From the NCBI GenBank assembly GCA_013314775.1, contig JABUFB010000002.1, positions 186,576 to 250,575 on the forward strand: a stretch of 64,000 nucleotides of DNA, written 5' to 3'. Both the position numbers and the translations under genes were made by a program. This DNA comes from Armatimonadota bacterium. GTDB lineage: Bacteria; Armatimonadota; Zipacnadia; Zipacnadales; JABUFB01. Each line of letters starts with the position of its first letter. Positions within the stretch are counted from its first letter, which is position 1. The notes below the pieces were generated by a model, which saw nothing but the letters and a program-made list of their open reading frames with translations, did no database searches and was not told where the DNA came from. Positions 9,762-18,600 of the stretch are shown one piece after another.

Positions 9762-9847
9762 TGGCGGAGGCGGAGGGATTCGAACCCCCGAGGCTTGCGC
9801 CCAACGGTTTTCAAGACCGCCGCCATCGACCACTCGGCCACGCCTCC
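9762..9847 (-). tRNA. tRNA-Ser (anticodon TGA)
   Basis: The minus strand folds as an 86-nt class II tRNA with the CCA encoded. The acceptor stem is GGAGGCG paired with CGCCTCC and discriminator G. The anticodon stem GCGGT/ACCGT closes the loop CTTGAAA with anticodon TGA. A long variable arm fits serine. The T arm contains GGTTCGAATCC. Confidence 0.97.
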
Positions 9848-9853
9848 ATAACC

Positions 9854-9883
9854 AGTATAGCCACCGCCGCGCGGGGCCGTCAA
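9854..9883 (-). promoter_or_regulatory. sigma70-type promoter of tRNA-Ser
   Basis: On the minus strand, TTGACG (9878-9883) and TATACT (9854-9859) are separated by 18 nt. The expected transcription start falls within about one base of the mature tRNA 5' end at 9847, so little or no leader is made. Confidence 0.75.
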
Positions 9884-9973
9884 GGAACGTCCGGAGGTCG
9901 CCTCACTCCACGCCTGCGCAGGGATTCGCGCCGGATCCGGCGAAAAGATTCGTGACGGGGCACGGGAAGGGGC

Positions 9974-10747
9974 ATGGCAATGCTGCGTCTTTATCTGACC
10001 GCCCTGCTCACATTCACGTGGAGCATCGCGGGCGCTGGGGCCGTCGAGCGCGAGGTCAGCTTCCCCAGCAGGGGCGAGGACGGCGTCATTCTCTCCGGGC
10101 GTTTGCACGTGCCTGCTGGCGCGACAGGATGCCCGGGTGTGGTGCTTGTCCACCCTGACCCGCGTTTCGGCGGGAGCATGGATGTTGCCGTGACCGTAGG
10201 CCTGCAGGAGGCCTTCGAAGCATCGGGGTTTGCCACGCTGCGGTTCAACCTGCGAGGCGTGGGGGCATCAACCGGAAAGTTCGACAATGGTGAAGGGGAG
10301 ATGCGCGACTGCCTGGGCGCCTTGGACTTCCTGCGCAAGGTGCAAGGCGTGGACCCAAGGTGCATCGCTCTGGCGGGGTACTCCTTCGGCTCGTGGGTAG
10401 GCCTGAGAGCCTGCGTGGTGGACAGGAAAGTGCGTGGCTGCGCATGCCTGGCCTTCCCCGTGCCCGAGGGCGAGGACCCCGAGCGGCACCCGTACTTCCG
10501 CGAGATCAAGTTCCCGGCGCTATTCGTGACCGGGACCGCCGACCCGATCAGCGACTTGGGGGCGATCCGCCGCATTATCGCCCGGCACGAGGCGGGTGAG
10601 CGATGCACCGTGACCGAACTTGCGGGCGCCGACCATTTCTTCTGGCAGCAGGAGCAGCTTGGCCAGGCTGTGAGAGCGATTCACGACTTCGTGAAGAGGG
10701 TCTGCTGCGCACCGCCGGAGCCGGTGGAAGGGGAAGGCGTCGAGTAG
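9974..10747 (+). CDS. exported alpha/beta hydrolase
   Basis: A 257-residue alpha/beta-hydrolase with an N-terminal signal sequence (LYLTALLTFTWSIAGAGA). The nucleophile elbow is GYSFGS, the acid is probably the Asp in GTADPIS and the catalytic His lies in GADHFF; an HPDPRFGG oxyanion loop follows strand three (VVLVHPDP). The architecture matches the small dienelactone-hydrolase-like group COG2945, whose members are esterases of unknown natural substrate. The start ATG at 9974 has a GGAAGG site a few bases upstream; a second ATG is at 9980. It ends 55 bp before the toxin-antitoxin pair and shares its direction, but the strong promoter in that gap suggests separate transcription. Confidence 0.8.
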   Translation: MAMLRLYLTALLTFTWSIAGAGAVEREVSFPSRGEDGVILSGRLHVPAGATGCPGVVLVHPDPRFGGSMDVAVTVGLQEAFEASGFATLRFNLRGVGASTGKFDNGEGEMRDCLGALDFLRKVQGVDPRCIALAGYSFGSWVGLRACVVDRKVRGCACLAFPVPEGEDPERHPYFREIKFPALFVTGTADPISDLGAIRRIIARHEAGERCTVTELAGADHFFWQQEQLGQAVRAIHDFVKRVCCAPPEPVEGEGVE

Positions 10748-10750
10748 CGG

Positions 10751-10779
10751 TTGCAGGTGTGATTGCATCCCTGTATACT
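10751..10779 (+). promoter_or_regulatory. promoter of the toxin-antitoxin operon
   Basis: TTGCAG (10751-10756) and TATACT (10774-10779) are spaced by exactly 17 nt. The predicted start is near 10786, giving a leader of about 17 nt before the antitoxin ATG. The -10 hexamer lies inside the inverted repeat at 10771-10792. Confidence 0.75.
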
Positions 10780-10792
10780 GAAATGTATACAG
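10771..10792. promoter_or_regulatory. operator-like inverted repeat over -10 and ribosome site
   Basis: A perfect 8-bp inverted repeat CTGTATAC / GTATACAG with a 6-bp spacer. It covers the -10 box and the start site and its right arm runs into the AGGAGG ribosome site (10791-10796). This is the expected geometry for autorepression by the ribbon-helix-helix antitoxin encoded immediately downstream. Confidence 0.7.
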
Positions 10793-10802
10793 GAGGTTGA
10801 GG

Positions 10803-11069
10803 ATGATGGCGAGTTCAATGGTGCGGGTGAATGACAGCGCGCGTATGGCGCTCAAGGCGCTTGCGGAGCAGAGCGGGGAGACGATGGGCGCGGTGCTTGA
10901 GAAGGCGATAGAGTGCTATCGCCGCCAGCGCATACTCGAGCAGGCCAACTGCGCCTATGCAGCGCTTCGCAAGGACCCACAGGCCTGGCGGGAAGAGACC
11001 GAGGAGCGGCAGGCTTGGGCGGGGACGCTGGCGGATGAACTCGATGGGGATGGGAACCCGCCGGAATGA
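10803..11069 (+). CDS. ribbon-helix-helix antitoxin of a PemK/MazF-type pair
   Basis: An 88-residue protein whose first 45 residues (VRVNDSARMALKALAEQSG, then ETMGAVLEKAIECYRRQ) match the RHH/CopG DNA-binding fold of antitoxins. The C-terminal half is charged and would wrap the toxin. ATG 10803 is chosen because AGGAGG sits 6 nt upstream; the TTG at 10797 overlaps that site. It overlaps the toxin gene by four bases (ATGA at 11066-11069), so translation is coupled. It is expected to bind the inverted repeat at 10771-10792 and repress its own operon. Confidence 0.85.
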   Translation: MMASSMVRVNDSARMALKALAEQSGETMGAVLEKAIECYRRQRILEQANCAYAALRKDPQAWREETEERQAWAGTLADELDGDGNPPE

Positions 11070-11413
11070 CGCACTCGAAGCCCTCTCGCGGCGACATCTG
11101 GCTGGTGGATCCCAACCCCGTGCGTGGACACGAGCAGGCCGGCAGGCGACCGGGGCTGGTGGTTTCGGTGGACGGGTTCAACCACGGTCCCGCGGGGCTG
11201 GTGATCCTGGTTCCGATTACCACGCGGGAACGCGGAATCCCGTTCCACGTGCGCCTGGACCCGGGCGACAGCGGCCTGCGTCAGGCAAGTTTCGCGAAGT
11301 GCGAAGACGTGCGGTCAGTCGCCGCAGAGCGGCTGGTCCGCAGGATGGGATCCGCACCCGAGAACGCCATGAGCGCAGTGGAGGACTCACTCAGGATCCT
11401 ATTGGGCCTGTGA
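11066..11413 (+). CDS. PemK/MazF-type mRNA interferase toxin
   Basis: A 115-residue protein with the PemK/MazF core: RGDIWLVDPNPVRGHEQAG at the N-terminus (the active-site Arg-Gly and the His-Glu-Gln loop), GLVVSVDGFN, VPITTR, and the C-terminal strand SFAKCEDVRSVAAERLVRR. Length and order fit the family (about 110 residues). Members are sequence-specific ribosome-independent endoribonucleases neutralised by the upstream antitoxin. The gene ends 29 bp before the convergent URO-D gene. The cleavage sequence cannot be predicted. Confidence 0.9.
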   Translation: MTHSKPSRGDIWLVDPNPVRGHEQAGRRPGLVVSVDGFNHGPAGLVILVPITTRERGIPFHVRLDPGDSGLRQASFAKCEDVRSVAAERLVRRMGSAPENAMSAVEDSLRILLGL

Positions 11414-11442
11414 CAGGCGCGGGTACCCGCCATTTCGCCCCC

Positions 11443-12585
11443 TCAGTATCTTCCGTAAGTCCTCGCAACCTCAACCATCGCGTGCAGATTCTCGAAGGGC
11501 GTGTCCCGGCCGCACTGGTCGCCTGTCGACAGGACAAAACGCCCGCCCTCGGCAGCATCGTCAATGGCCTGCTTCGCCGCCGCGACCACATCCTCTACCG
11601 TGCCCCGCAACATGGTATCCGTCGTGTGCAGGTTCCCCTTGAGGCAGATTTTGTCCCCGTAGAGGCGCTTGAGTTCCGCGAGATCGCAGTCTCCCATAGG
11701 CGGGCGTTCCAGCGGGTCAATGATGGTCAGCTCGGTCTCGAGAGCCATGATCTTCACCAGTTCCCGCTCTGGCCCGCAGGAGTGAATGTGGGTCGGGATT
11801 CCCGCTTCCGCCGCGAGGCTGATGACGCGCTTCAGCGCGGGCAGGGCGAGCTGCCGGAAGATCGCGGGGGTCTGCCAGATGAGTGTCCCCGAGCCGCCGA
11901 CCGCCAGGAAGTCCGGGCGGTTCTCTTCATCGAGGGCCATGATCCGGTGGAAGCGCGCTTCACCGGCTTCGACGCGCTGCTGCGCCCACTCCTCGTGCTT
12001 GTCCGGGTTATCGTAGTAGTGGTAGAGGGCCTCTTCGCTGCCGATGGCGCAACTGCTGATGACGAATGCGCCTACCAGGCCGTTGTCGCCCATCATGCGC
12101 TTCAGGCGACCGATGTTCGCGGGGCCGTAGTCCACGGGCTTCACACCCTCCACCGGCTCCCAACGCTCCGGGATGGGCGGCAGGCCGACTTTCTCCGGCG
12201 CGATCCCCCAGACCGGCGGGTCGGCGATGCGGTACACGTTGACGTGTCCGGCCCAGATCCGCTCACCCTTCTCCACCCGGGAGTTCTGAGTGACGATGCG
12301 GTCTTCGGTGCGATGGACGATGAACTGCTCCCATTGCGGGGCATCCGGATTGACTTCCTCGGGGAAAACCAGCGGCGCGTAGCCGTCCATGAGGGAGTCC
12401 AGGTCGAAGTACCGGGCGGCTGCGATGTACGCTTCCCAGATGGGCGGGTCGTTGTACAGGTAAAGGTCCCAGAATGGCTTGCCGGTAAGTTTCGCGGGAA
12501 CCATGTTGGAAATGTCGGGCATCACTGGGACACAGTCGGGAATGCGGCCGGCGAGTGTCGCGAGGAGGCGTTCGCGTTTGGTCAT
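11443..12585 (-). CDS. uroporphyrinogen-decarboxylase-superfamily protein (methyltransferase-like)
   Basis: A 380-residue protein of the URO-D/MtaA superfamily, starting MTKRERLLATLAG as is usual for the environmental branch. The metal-type motif HIHSCG (His-x-Cys-Gly) lies near residue 263, with GDCDLAELKRLYG and GNLHTTDTM downstream. In MtaA and MtbA the equivalent His and Cys bind zinc that activates a thiol for methyl transfer, so a methyltransferase or demethylase role is more likely than haem synthesis. No corrinoid protein is adjacent. A related protein is at 54414-55583. The gene follows the ADP-ribosylglycohydrolase on the same strand after 138 bp that contain a GC palindrome. Confidence 0.75.
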   Translation of the reverse strand: MTKRERLLATLAGRIPDCVPVMPDISNMVPAKLTGKPFWDLYLYNDPPIWEAYIAAARYFDLDSLMDGYAPLVFPEEVNPDAPQWEQFIVHRTEDRIVTQNSRVEKGERIWAGHVNVYRIADPPVWGIAPEKVGLPPIPERWEPVEGVKPVDYGPANIGRLKRMMGDNGLVGAFVISSCAIGSEEALYHYYDNPDKHEEWAQQRVEAGEARFHRIMALDEENRPDFLAVGGSGTLIWQTPAIFRQLALPALKRVISLAAEAGIPTHIHSCGPERELVKIMALETELTIIDPLERPPMGDCDLAELKRLYGDKICLKGNLHTTDTMLRGTVEDVVAAAKQAIDDAAEGGRFVLSTGDQCGRDTPFENLHAMVEVARTYGRY

Positions 12586-12627
12586 TGGTGAGGGCTCCCT
12601 TGAGGATTGCGACGATAGCGGACCGCC

Positions 12628-12646
12628 GGCGGGCGCGACGCCCGCC
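12628..12646. repeat. GC-rich palindrome, dispersed intergenic type 1, copy 1
   Basis: Perfect 8-bp arms GGCGGGCG / CGCCCGCC with loop CGA. The same layout recurs at 24819-24837 with compensating changes in the arms and a shared CCNAC tail. It may also end transcription of the upstream minus-strand gene. Confidence 0.55.
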
Positions 12647-12723
12647 CCACGCGGAAGAACGCTCAGCCATGCTGCCGGCAGGCTCGCACCCGGAGGCCTG
12701 CCCCTCCGGCGTGCACCGCACGG

Positions 12724-14046
12724 TCAGGATAGTGCAAGTACTTTGCGGGCGACCTTCACAGTTCGCGCGGTGAGGTCGCTGATCTTGCTCACGTTCATGC
12801 CCTCCAGGGAACTATGCAGCGTGTTCCGCAGAGGGGCGGTCCACTTGGACGGGACCGCGGAAGCACCCAGAAGCGCGCCCATGACCGACCCCGCGGTGGC
12901 GCCATTGCAGTCGGTGTCCAGCCCGCCCATGACGCTGATGCAGATCGCCTTCTCCAGGTCGCCTTTCGCATGCAGGCAGCCGATGAGCACGATGACCGCA
13001 TTGTTGATGGTATGCACCGGGTGGTAATGCCCGTACTTTGCATTCATGCGGTCCCAGGTGGTCTCCCAGTCAGCATCCCTGGCGCACCAGCGCACGGTGT
13101 CATCAATGGCCTGCGCCAGGCGGGACCTGTTGGGTATCTCGGCCCGGGCGACCTTGATGGCCTGCAGAAGGTCATCCGTCGCCATGCATGCGGCGATGAG
13201 GGCGGCGAAGAACATCTCCCCGTAGATACCGTTCTTCACGTGGGATACCACGGCGTCACGGAAGGCGAACTCCGCGGCTTTTTCCGGCCAACCTGGGGCG
13301 CAATAGGCGAAGCCGTCGCAACGGATCTGGGCGCCGATCCATTCGCGATAAGGGTTGAGCACCAGCGCGGAGTCCGGCGGCATGATATCATCCACCAGGT
13401 TGCGGTAGGCGGCGCGCTCGGCGGTGTAGACCCGGTGGAAAGGCAGGCGGCCCAACCATTCGGCAGCCACGTTCGCGGGGGTGAAGTCCGGGCCGTACAT
13501 TTCCATGATGTGCAGGCCGAGAAGAGTGTAGTCGGTGTCGTCGTCGCGGACGCTGTAGCGGATGTTTCCGCGCAGGCACGGGTTGCCTTTGGAGTGATAC
13601 GCCCGCATGCCCTCGGGCGGGTTCTTGAGCTGGGGGAAGTAGTCGGCGAGGGGGTAGTCGCCGGCGAACTCCAGGAGCGCCCGAATATCCTGCTTCGTCC
13701 AGCCTTCGACGGGCTTGCCCAGCATGCACCCCGCGCAGCGTCCCAGCCATGCGCCCTCGATGCGGTCGGCGATGGCGTCGTCGTCGATGGCCATCCGGCG
13801 CGGTCCCTTTCGGCGAGCAGCCCGGATTCCGTCGAGGTCTGACGGCTCGACATACGGGAAGTCGGGCGCGGGCTCGCATTTCGCCGCAAGGGCGAAGAAG
13901 CGCTCCAGTTGGGCCCTGCTCTTTGCTGCGGGAAGGTTGATTGACTGTTCGTAGATGGCTTTGAGCGCGTCTACGTCACAGCCTTCCTCCTTGAGCTGAA
14001 CTAGTTCCTCGGCGGCGAGACGCTTCAGGGAATCCAGGCTTGGCAT
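12724..14046 (-). CDS. ADP-ribosylglycohydrolase family protein
   Basis: A 440-residue DraG/ARH-family hydrolase. The start is set at 14046, since GCGGAGG lies 9 nt upstream; the longer open frame to 14382 runs into the divergent gene and has no folded sequence. A ~95-residue helical N-terminal extension precedes the core. The core has GAWLGRCAGCMLGKPVE (98-114), DDDTDYTLLG (168-177) for the metal-binding TDD region and GGLDTDCNGATAGS (374-387), where the usual GGDTDTN has Leu and Cys substitutions. The metal Asp residues appear kept. Known members remove ADP-ribose from Arg, Ser or other acceptors. Whether this one acts on protein or on small-molecule glycosides is open. Divergent from the beta-propeller gene at 14215. 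Confidence 0.85.
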   Translation of the reverse strand: MPSLDSLKRLAAEELVQLKEEGCDVDALKAIYEQSINLPAAKSRAQLERFFALAAKCEPAPDFPYVEPSDLDGIRAARRKGPRRMAIDDDAIADRIEGAWLGRCAGCMLGKPVEGWTKQDIRALLEFAGDYPLADYFPQLKNPPEGMRAYHSKGNPCLRGNIRYSVRDDDTDYTLLGLHIMEMYGPDFTPANVAAEWLGRLPFHRVYTAERAAYRNLVDDIMPPDSALVLNPYREWIGAQIRCDGFAYCAPGWPEKAAEFAFRDAVVSHVKNGIYGEMFFAALIAACMATDDLLQAIKVARAEIPNRSRLAQAIDDTVRWCARDADWETTWDRMNAKYGHYHPVHTINNAVIVLIGCLHAKGDLEKAICISVMGGLDTDCNGATAGSVMGALLGASAVPSKWTAPLRNTLHSSLEGMNVSKISDLTARTVKVARKVLALS

Positions 14047-14214
14047 GGCTTTGGCCTCCGCTGGTGTCGAGTCGTGGCCGCGTATTCGCCTGTCGTGGGC
14101 GATGGACCTGCACGTCCAGCCGGTGGTTGCCGCCCTTGCTGGTTCGGGAGGAGTCCAGTCACGAACAGGGGAACTGACGCCTGCGGCACGAACCAATGGA
14201 CCGGGTGATGAACC

Positions 14215-15639
14215 ATGCTTGCGGTTGACTGGCTGATCGTTGCGTGTCTTGGCTGCATTCTCGCTCTTAGCTTGGCGCAGGGCCAGGAGGACGGCCCACG
14301 AGAGATCGGTTCCCGGCTTGAGTTGATGGTGGACGACTGGCTGATCGAGCGCATGGATGGGGTAAGGTTGGAGCTGAACCACCCTGTGCCGCAGGAAATC
14401 GCGCTGGTGTTCGACAAGCCGTGGGAAGGCAGCACCTGCTGCTATGTGACGGTCTTCAAGGACGACGACCTGTTCCGCATGTACTACCGAGGTTCAGACT
14501 ACGACATCCCGACGCAAAAAGCCACCCATCCGGAGGTGGCCTGCTATGCCGAGAGCCGGGACGGGATCACGTGGACCCGGCCCAATCTCGGGCTGTTCGA
14601 GTTCGGCGGGTCGAAAGACAACAATATCGTGTGGACCGGCGTGGGCTCGCACAACTTCACGCCTTTCAAGGACGCGAACCCGGACTGTGCACCGGACGCA
14701 AAGTACAAGGGGTTCGTGGGCGGCGAAGGTGGCCTGCTGCCCATCAAGTCTCCAGACGGTATCCACTGGGAGCTGATGCAGGAGACGCCGGTGATCACAC
14801 TGGGGGACTTTGATTCCCAGAACCTGGCTTTCTGGGACACGGAGCGCAAGTGCTACGTGGACTACCACCGCAGGGGACGAAACGGCGTGCGGGACATCAT
14901 GACCTGCACCTCGCAGGACTTCATCCACTGGACCGAGCCCGTGTACCTGGACTACGGCGACGCGCCGCCGGAACACCTGTACACCAATGCCATTACCCAG
15001 TATCACCGCGCGCCCCATCTCCTCGTGGGGTTCCCGAAACGGTTCGTGCCCGAGCGGGTTGCGGTGGAGCACCCGTATCCGGGTGTATCCGACGGGGTCT
15101 TCATGTCCAGCCGCGACGGGGTCAACTTCAAGCGCTGGACGGGAGCGTTCATCCGTCCGGGCCTTCAGAGAGAGCGCTGGGTGAACCGCAACAACATGAC
15201 CGCCTGGGGCATCCTCGAGACCCCTCCGGCTGAAGAGGGCCTGCCGCCGGAACTGTCGCTATACTCCAGCGAGTCGTACTACATGCCTGGGAACCGCATC
15301 CGCAGGTTCACGCTGCGCCTGGATGGGTTCGTGTCCGCGACAGCAGGCTACCCGGCAGGCGAGATACTGACGAAGCCACTGGTGTTCGCCGGGAACAGGC
15401 TCGTGCTGAACTACGCCACTTCGGCGGCGGGCAGCGTGAAGGTGGAAGTGCAGGACGCCGCGGGGAATGTGATCCCCGGATTTGCACTGGCGGATTGCGA
15501 GCCGTTGTTCGGGGACGAGACCGCGGGTGTCGTGAAGTGGACTGGCAAGCCGGATCTGGGGGCGCTTGCGGGGCAGCCCGTGCGCCTGCGGTTCGTGATG
15601 ATGGATGCGGACGTGTACTCGCTGCAGTTCCAGGAGTGA
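14215..15639 (+). CDS. exported five-bladed beta-propeller glycoside-hydrolase-like protein
   Basis: A 474-residue protein with a signal peptide (LIVACLGCILALSLAQG). The body has the repeated blade signatures of GH32/GH43/GH62-type propellers: SRDGITWTRPNLG, SPDGIHWELM, TSQDFIHWTEP and SRDGVNFKRW. A C-terminal beta-sandwich (VKVEVQDAAGNVIPGFAL) closes the protein. This type is common in planctomycete-like genomes and often carried as unclassified GH. A catalytic acid set cannot be assigned by eye. It is followed after 5 nt by the GH-A-type gene and is presumably translated from the same mRNA. A role in trimming exocellular glycans is inferred. Confidence 0.7.
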   Translation: MLAVDWLIVACLGCILALSLAQGQEDGPREIGSRLELMVDDWLIERMDGVRLELNHPVPQEIALVFDKPWEGSTCCYVTVFKDDDLFRMYYRGSDYDIPTQKATHPEVACYAESRDGITWTRPNLGLFEFGGSKDNNIVWTGVGSHNFTPFKDANPDCAPDAKYKGFVGGEGGLLPIKSPDGIHWELMQETPVITLGDFDSQNLAFWDTERKCYVDYHRRGRNGVRDIMTCTSQDFIHWTEPVYLDYGDAPPEHLYTNAITQYHRAPHLLVGFPKRFVPERVAVEHPYPGVSDGVFMSSRDGVNFKRWTGAFIRPGLQRERWVNRNNMTAWGILETPPAEEGLPPELSLYSSESYYMPGNRIRRFTLRLDGFVSATAGYPAGEILTKPLVFAGNRLVLNYATSAAGSVKVEVQDAAGNVIPGFALADCEPLFGDETAGVVKWTGKPDLGALAGQPVRLRFVMMDADVYSLQFQE

Positions 15640-15644
15640 CGCAG

Positions 15645-18600
15645 ATGGTTCGCCTTACGGCTTTCGCGCTGATGCTCCTTGCTCTCGCAGCCTGGACGCA
15701 GGATGACGAGCTGCTCTTGTACGCGCCCTTCGATGATTCAGGGGACGCGGCGATTGCCGTGGGAGACCCGCGCAATCTGCATACGGAGCAGTCCCTGGCG
15801 AAAGGCGCGCTGATCCTTGACCGTGACTGCGAGTTCCGAGTTCCGGGGAACTTCCGGCGCGAAGAGGGCACGGCGGCGCTCTGGATCCGCCCACACTGGG
15901 ACGGAAACGCTGCGGGTCCGCACCAACTCTTCTGCCTGTACGGACGGCGCGATCTGGAGGAATCCTGGGCGCGGAACCGCTGGAACCTGGTGTGCGCCGG
16001 GGGCAACTGCACCTTCAGCATCTACCCCGAAAAGCCCGGCGCGGCGCTGCACATTTCGGCGCCGATTCGCGACTGGATTGAAGGCATGTGGCACCAGGTG
16101 GCCATCACGTGGAGCAATGTGAACAGCGGGCAGGCCGATGCGGAGATGCGGCTGTACATTGACGGAAACCTCGCCGCGCAGCTTTCGGGGAAGCGCATTG
16201 ATGTGGGCCCGACTCACGACGCGATGGCCATCGGGCGCGATCAGGATGCTTCTCCCGACTACGCGCAGGCGGATGTGGATGAGCTGTTCGTGTACGGCCG
16301 GGCGCTGACTGGGGAGGAGATTGCTGCGGGGTATACCTGGCGGACCACAGGGGGCGTTTCGCCACTGAGCCCGGCCGAGCGACGCCGGCGGGTGGGTCCC
16401 GCGCGGGTGCTCGAGGGCTGGTGGAACACCAACTGGCCATACCGGGCGAAGGTGACGGTTGGCCCGGCGAACGTTGACCGCGAGGGCCTGTTCGTGCAAT
16501 GCCCGCTGCACATCGGCGCGGATATCGCGGCCATGGGACTGCCGGCATCGGTGGCGCCGGGTTCGATCCGGGTTGTGGACGAAGCCGGCACTGTCCTGCC
16601 CTCACGCATCGACGGCGGGCTGCTGGAATGGCAGGCTCCCGGGGTCACCCCTGCAGGCGCAGCGCGGGAGTTTGAAGTCTACGCCCAGGTTCTGCGCTAC
16701 ATGGTGTTCGCGCCACTTCAGGCAAAGCGCGAAGAGGGACCCACGGAACCCAGTCCCGAACTCCCGCCTGTGCCGGATTACGCCACGCTGGCCTACGGCA
16801 AGCCCTGGGATTTCGAGGACGGGAGCTTCTCGGGCATCGACCAGTGGGGCAACAAGCCGGAGTTCATCCGAAATCGCAAGGTGGAAGACGGCATCCTGAG
16901 CATGGATGTGGAGCAGGACCCATGGTTCATCTGGGGCGACATGTGGGGACAGGTGCCGGAGACGAACCGCAAGGTGAACATCGACCTGGACCGCTTCCCG
17001 ATCCTGGAAATGCGCGTCCGCCAGAGCGTGAATGAGGCCACCTGGGAGCTTTACGGGCGCCCGGGAACCAGCGAGCGGCTGCTCACCTACAAGTTCCCGG
17101 TGCGAGGCACCGGCTGGCAGCGGATACGGATCAATCTGCAGAAAGACGCCGGCTGGCACGCGGTGCTGTCGGCGCTGCGGATCGACCCAACCACGGAGAC
17201 GAAGGCTCACGTGGAGATAGACTGGGTGCGCCTGAGTGCGGTGACCGTGGCGAACCATGACCCCGCGGAAGCACTCGGGGAGCCGTCGTCCGAGCCGGCG
17301 CGGATCGCCCTGAGCGTGCCGCAGGCGCGGGTGCGAGCGGGAGCGAGGCAGGAGATCGCGGCGCTGGTTGAAGATGCCGAGGGCAAACCGGTGTCCGGGC
17401 AGCCGCTGATCGTGGAACTGGCGGCTGGATCCGGTGGCGAACTGCAGTCGGCGCAGGGGCAGAGCTCACTGGGTCTGTCGACCACAGCGCGACGGGGGAT
17501 CACCGATGGCAAAGGCAGGCTGCGCGTGGCATACGTAGCGAGCCGGGAGGCGAAGGAACATGCGGACACGGTGGTTGCGCGCCTGGAGTTCGCAGCACCG
17601 GCCGTGGACCGTAAGACCGTGGACACCATACCCGGACCCGCCCACCATTACCGGGTGTCGCCAGTGAAAGTGGCGGCTTTGCGCGAGGCGGACCTGCCGC
17701 TGAAATTGACCGCGCAACTGGTGGATCAATTCGACAACCCGGTGGCCGAGAGACGAACCATCGCGTGGGAGACCGATGCGCCGGGCAGTCTGGCCCAGGC
17801 CGAAGAGGAGCTCAGTGCGGAGGGAGTCGCCTCGGCGCAGTGGACAGGGGATGAGGCGCAGCGCTGGGTGTACACCGTGCGGGTGAAGGATGACAGTGGA
17901 TTGGCAGGAGAATCCGCGGCGATCTGCCTGCTGCCTTCGGAGCCGCGCAAAGACCCCGTGGTGCTGGGTGAGGACGGGCGCTTCCACAAGGGCGTTGGCG
18001 GGCCGACGTGGTTTCCGCTGGGCGGGTTCTACGCCAACTGGGTGGGCCTGGAGCAGGATGGGGAAGAGGGCCGGCGACTCCTGTCTTTCGTGGACGCCAC
18101 CGAGGAACAGATCCAGCATTGGCTGGAGTTCCTGGCGAACCAGGGCGTGACCTCGCTGCGCTTCATGCTCCGGGCCCACACGTCGCGAGGCATGGAGCCG
18201 ATGGACGTGATCGGCCGGGTGAACATGCCGCTGTTTGCGAAAGTGCTGCGGTACATGGACCTGGCGCGGAAGCATGACATCCGGTTCATGCTCACGATCC
18301 ACGAGGATTACACGAAGCCCGCGTACTACAACCGGCAGGCGCTGGAGACCTTCTGCATCCCGGCCTTCGCGGGGGAGGATCTGGACGCGCTGCCGCCACA
18401 CCAGCGGCGGTTCATCCGTGACCGGAACACCATTTCCAGTATCGACCTGAAGTACACAGACCCGGATGTGATGGCCTGCCAGGACCAGTACGCGCGGGAC
18501 TTGATCGGGCTGCTCAAGGACAATCCACAGCTCTTTGCGTGGGAGTTCGAGAACGAGATGGTGGACTGCCCGCAGAGCTGGGCGAACCATGCGGCGGCGG

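Noticed and set aside
10957-12591. 544-codon plus-strand frame
   Set aside because: It crosses the toxin gene in another frame and then runs antisense to the URO-D gene; no coherent fold.
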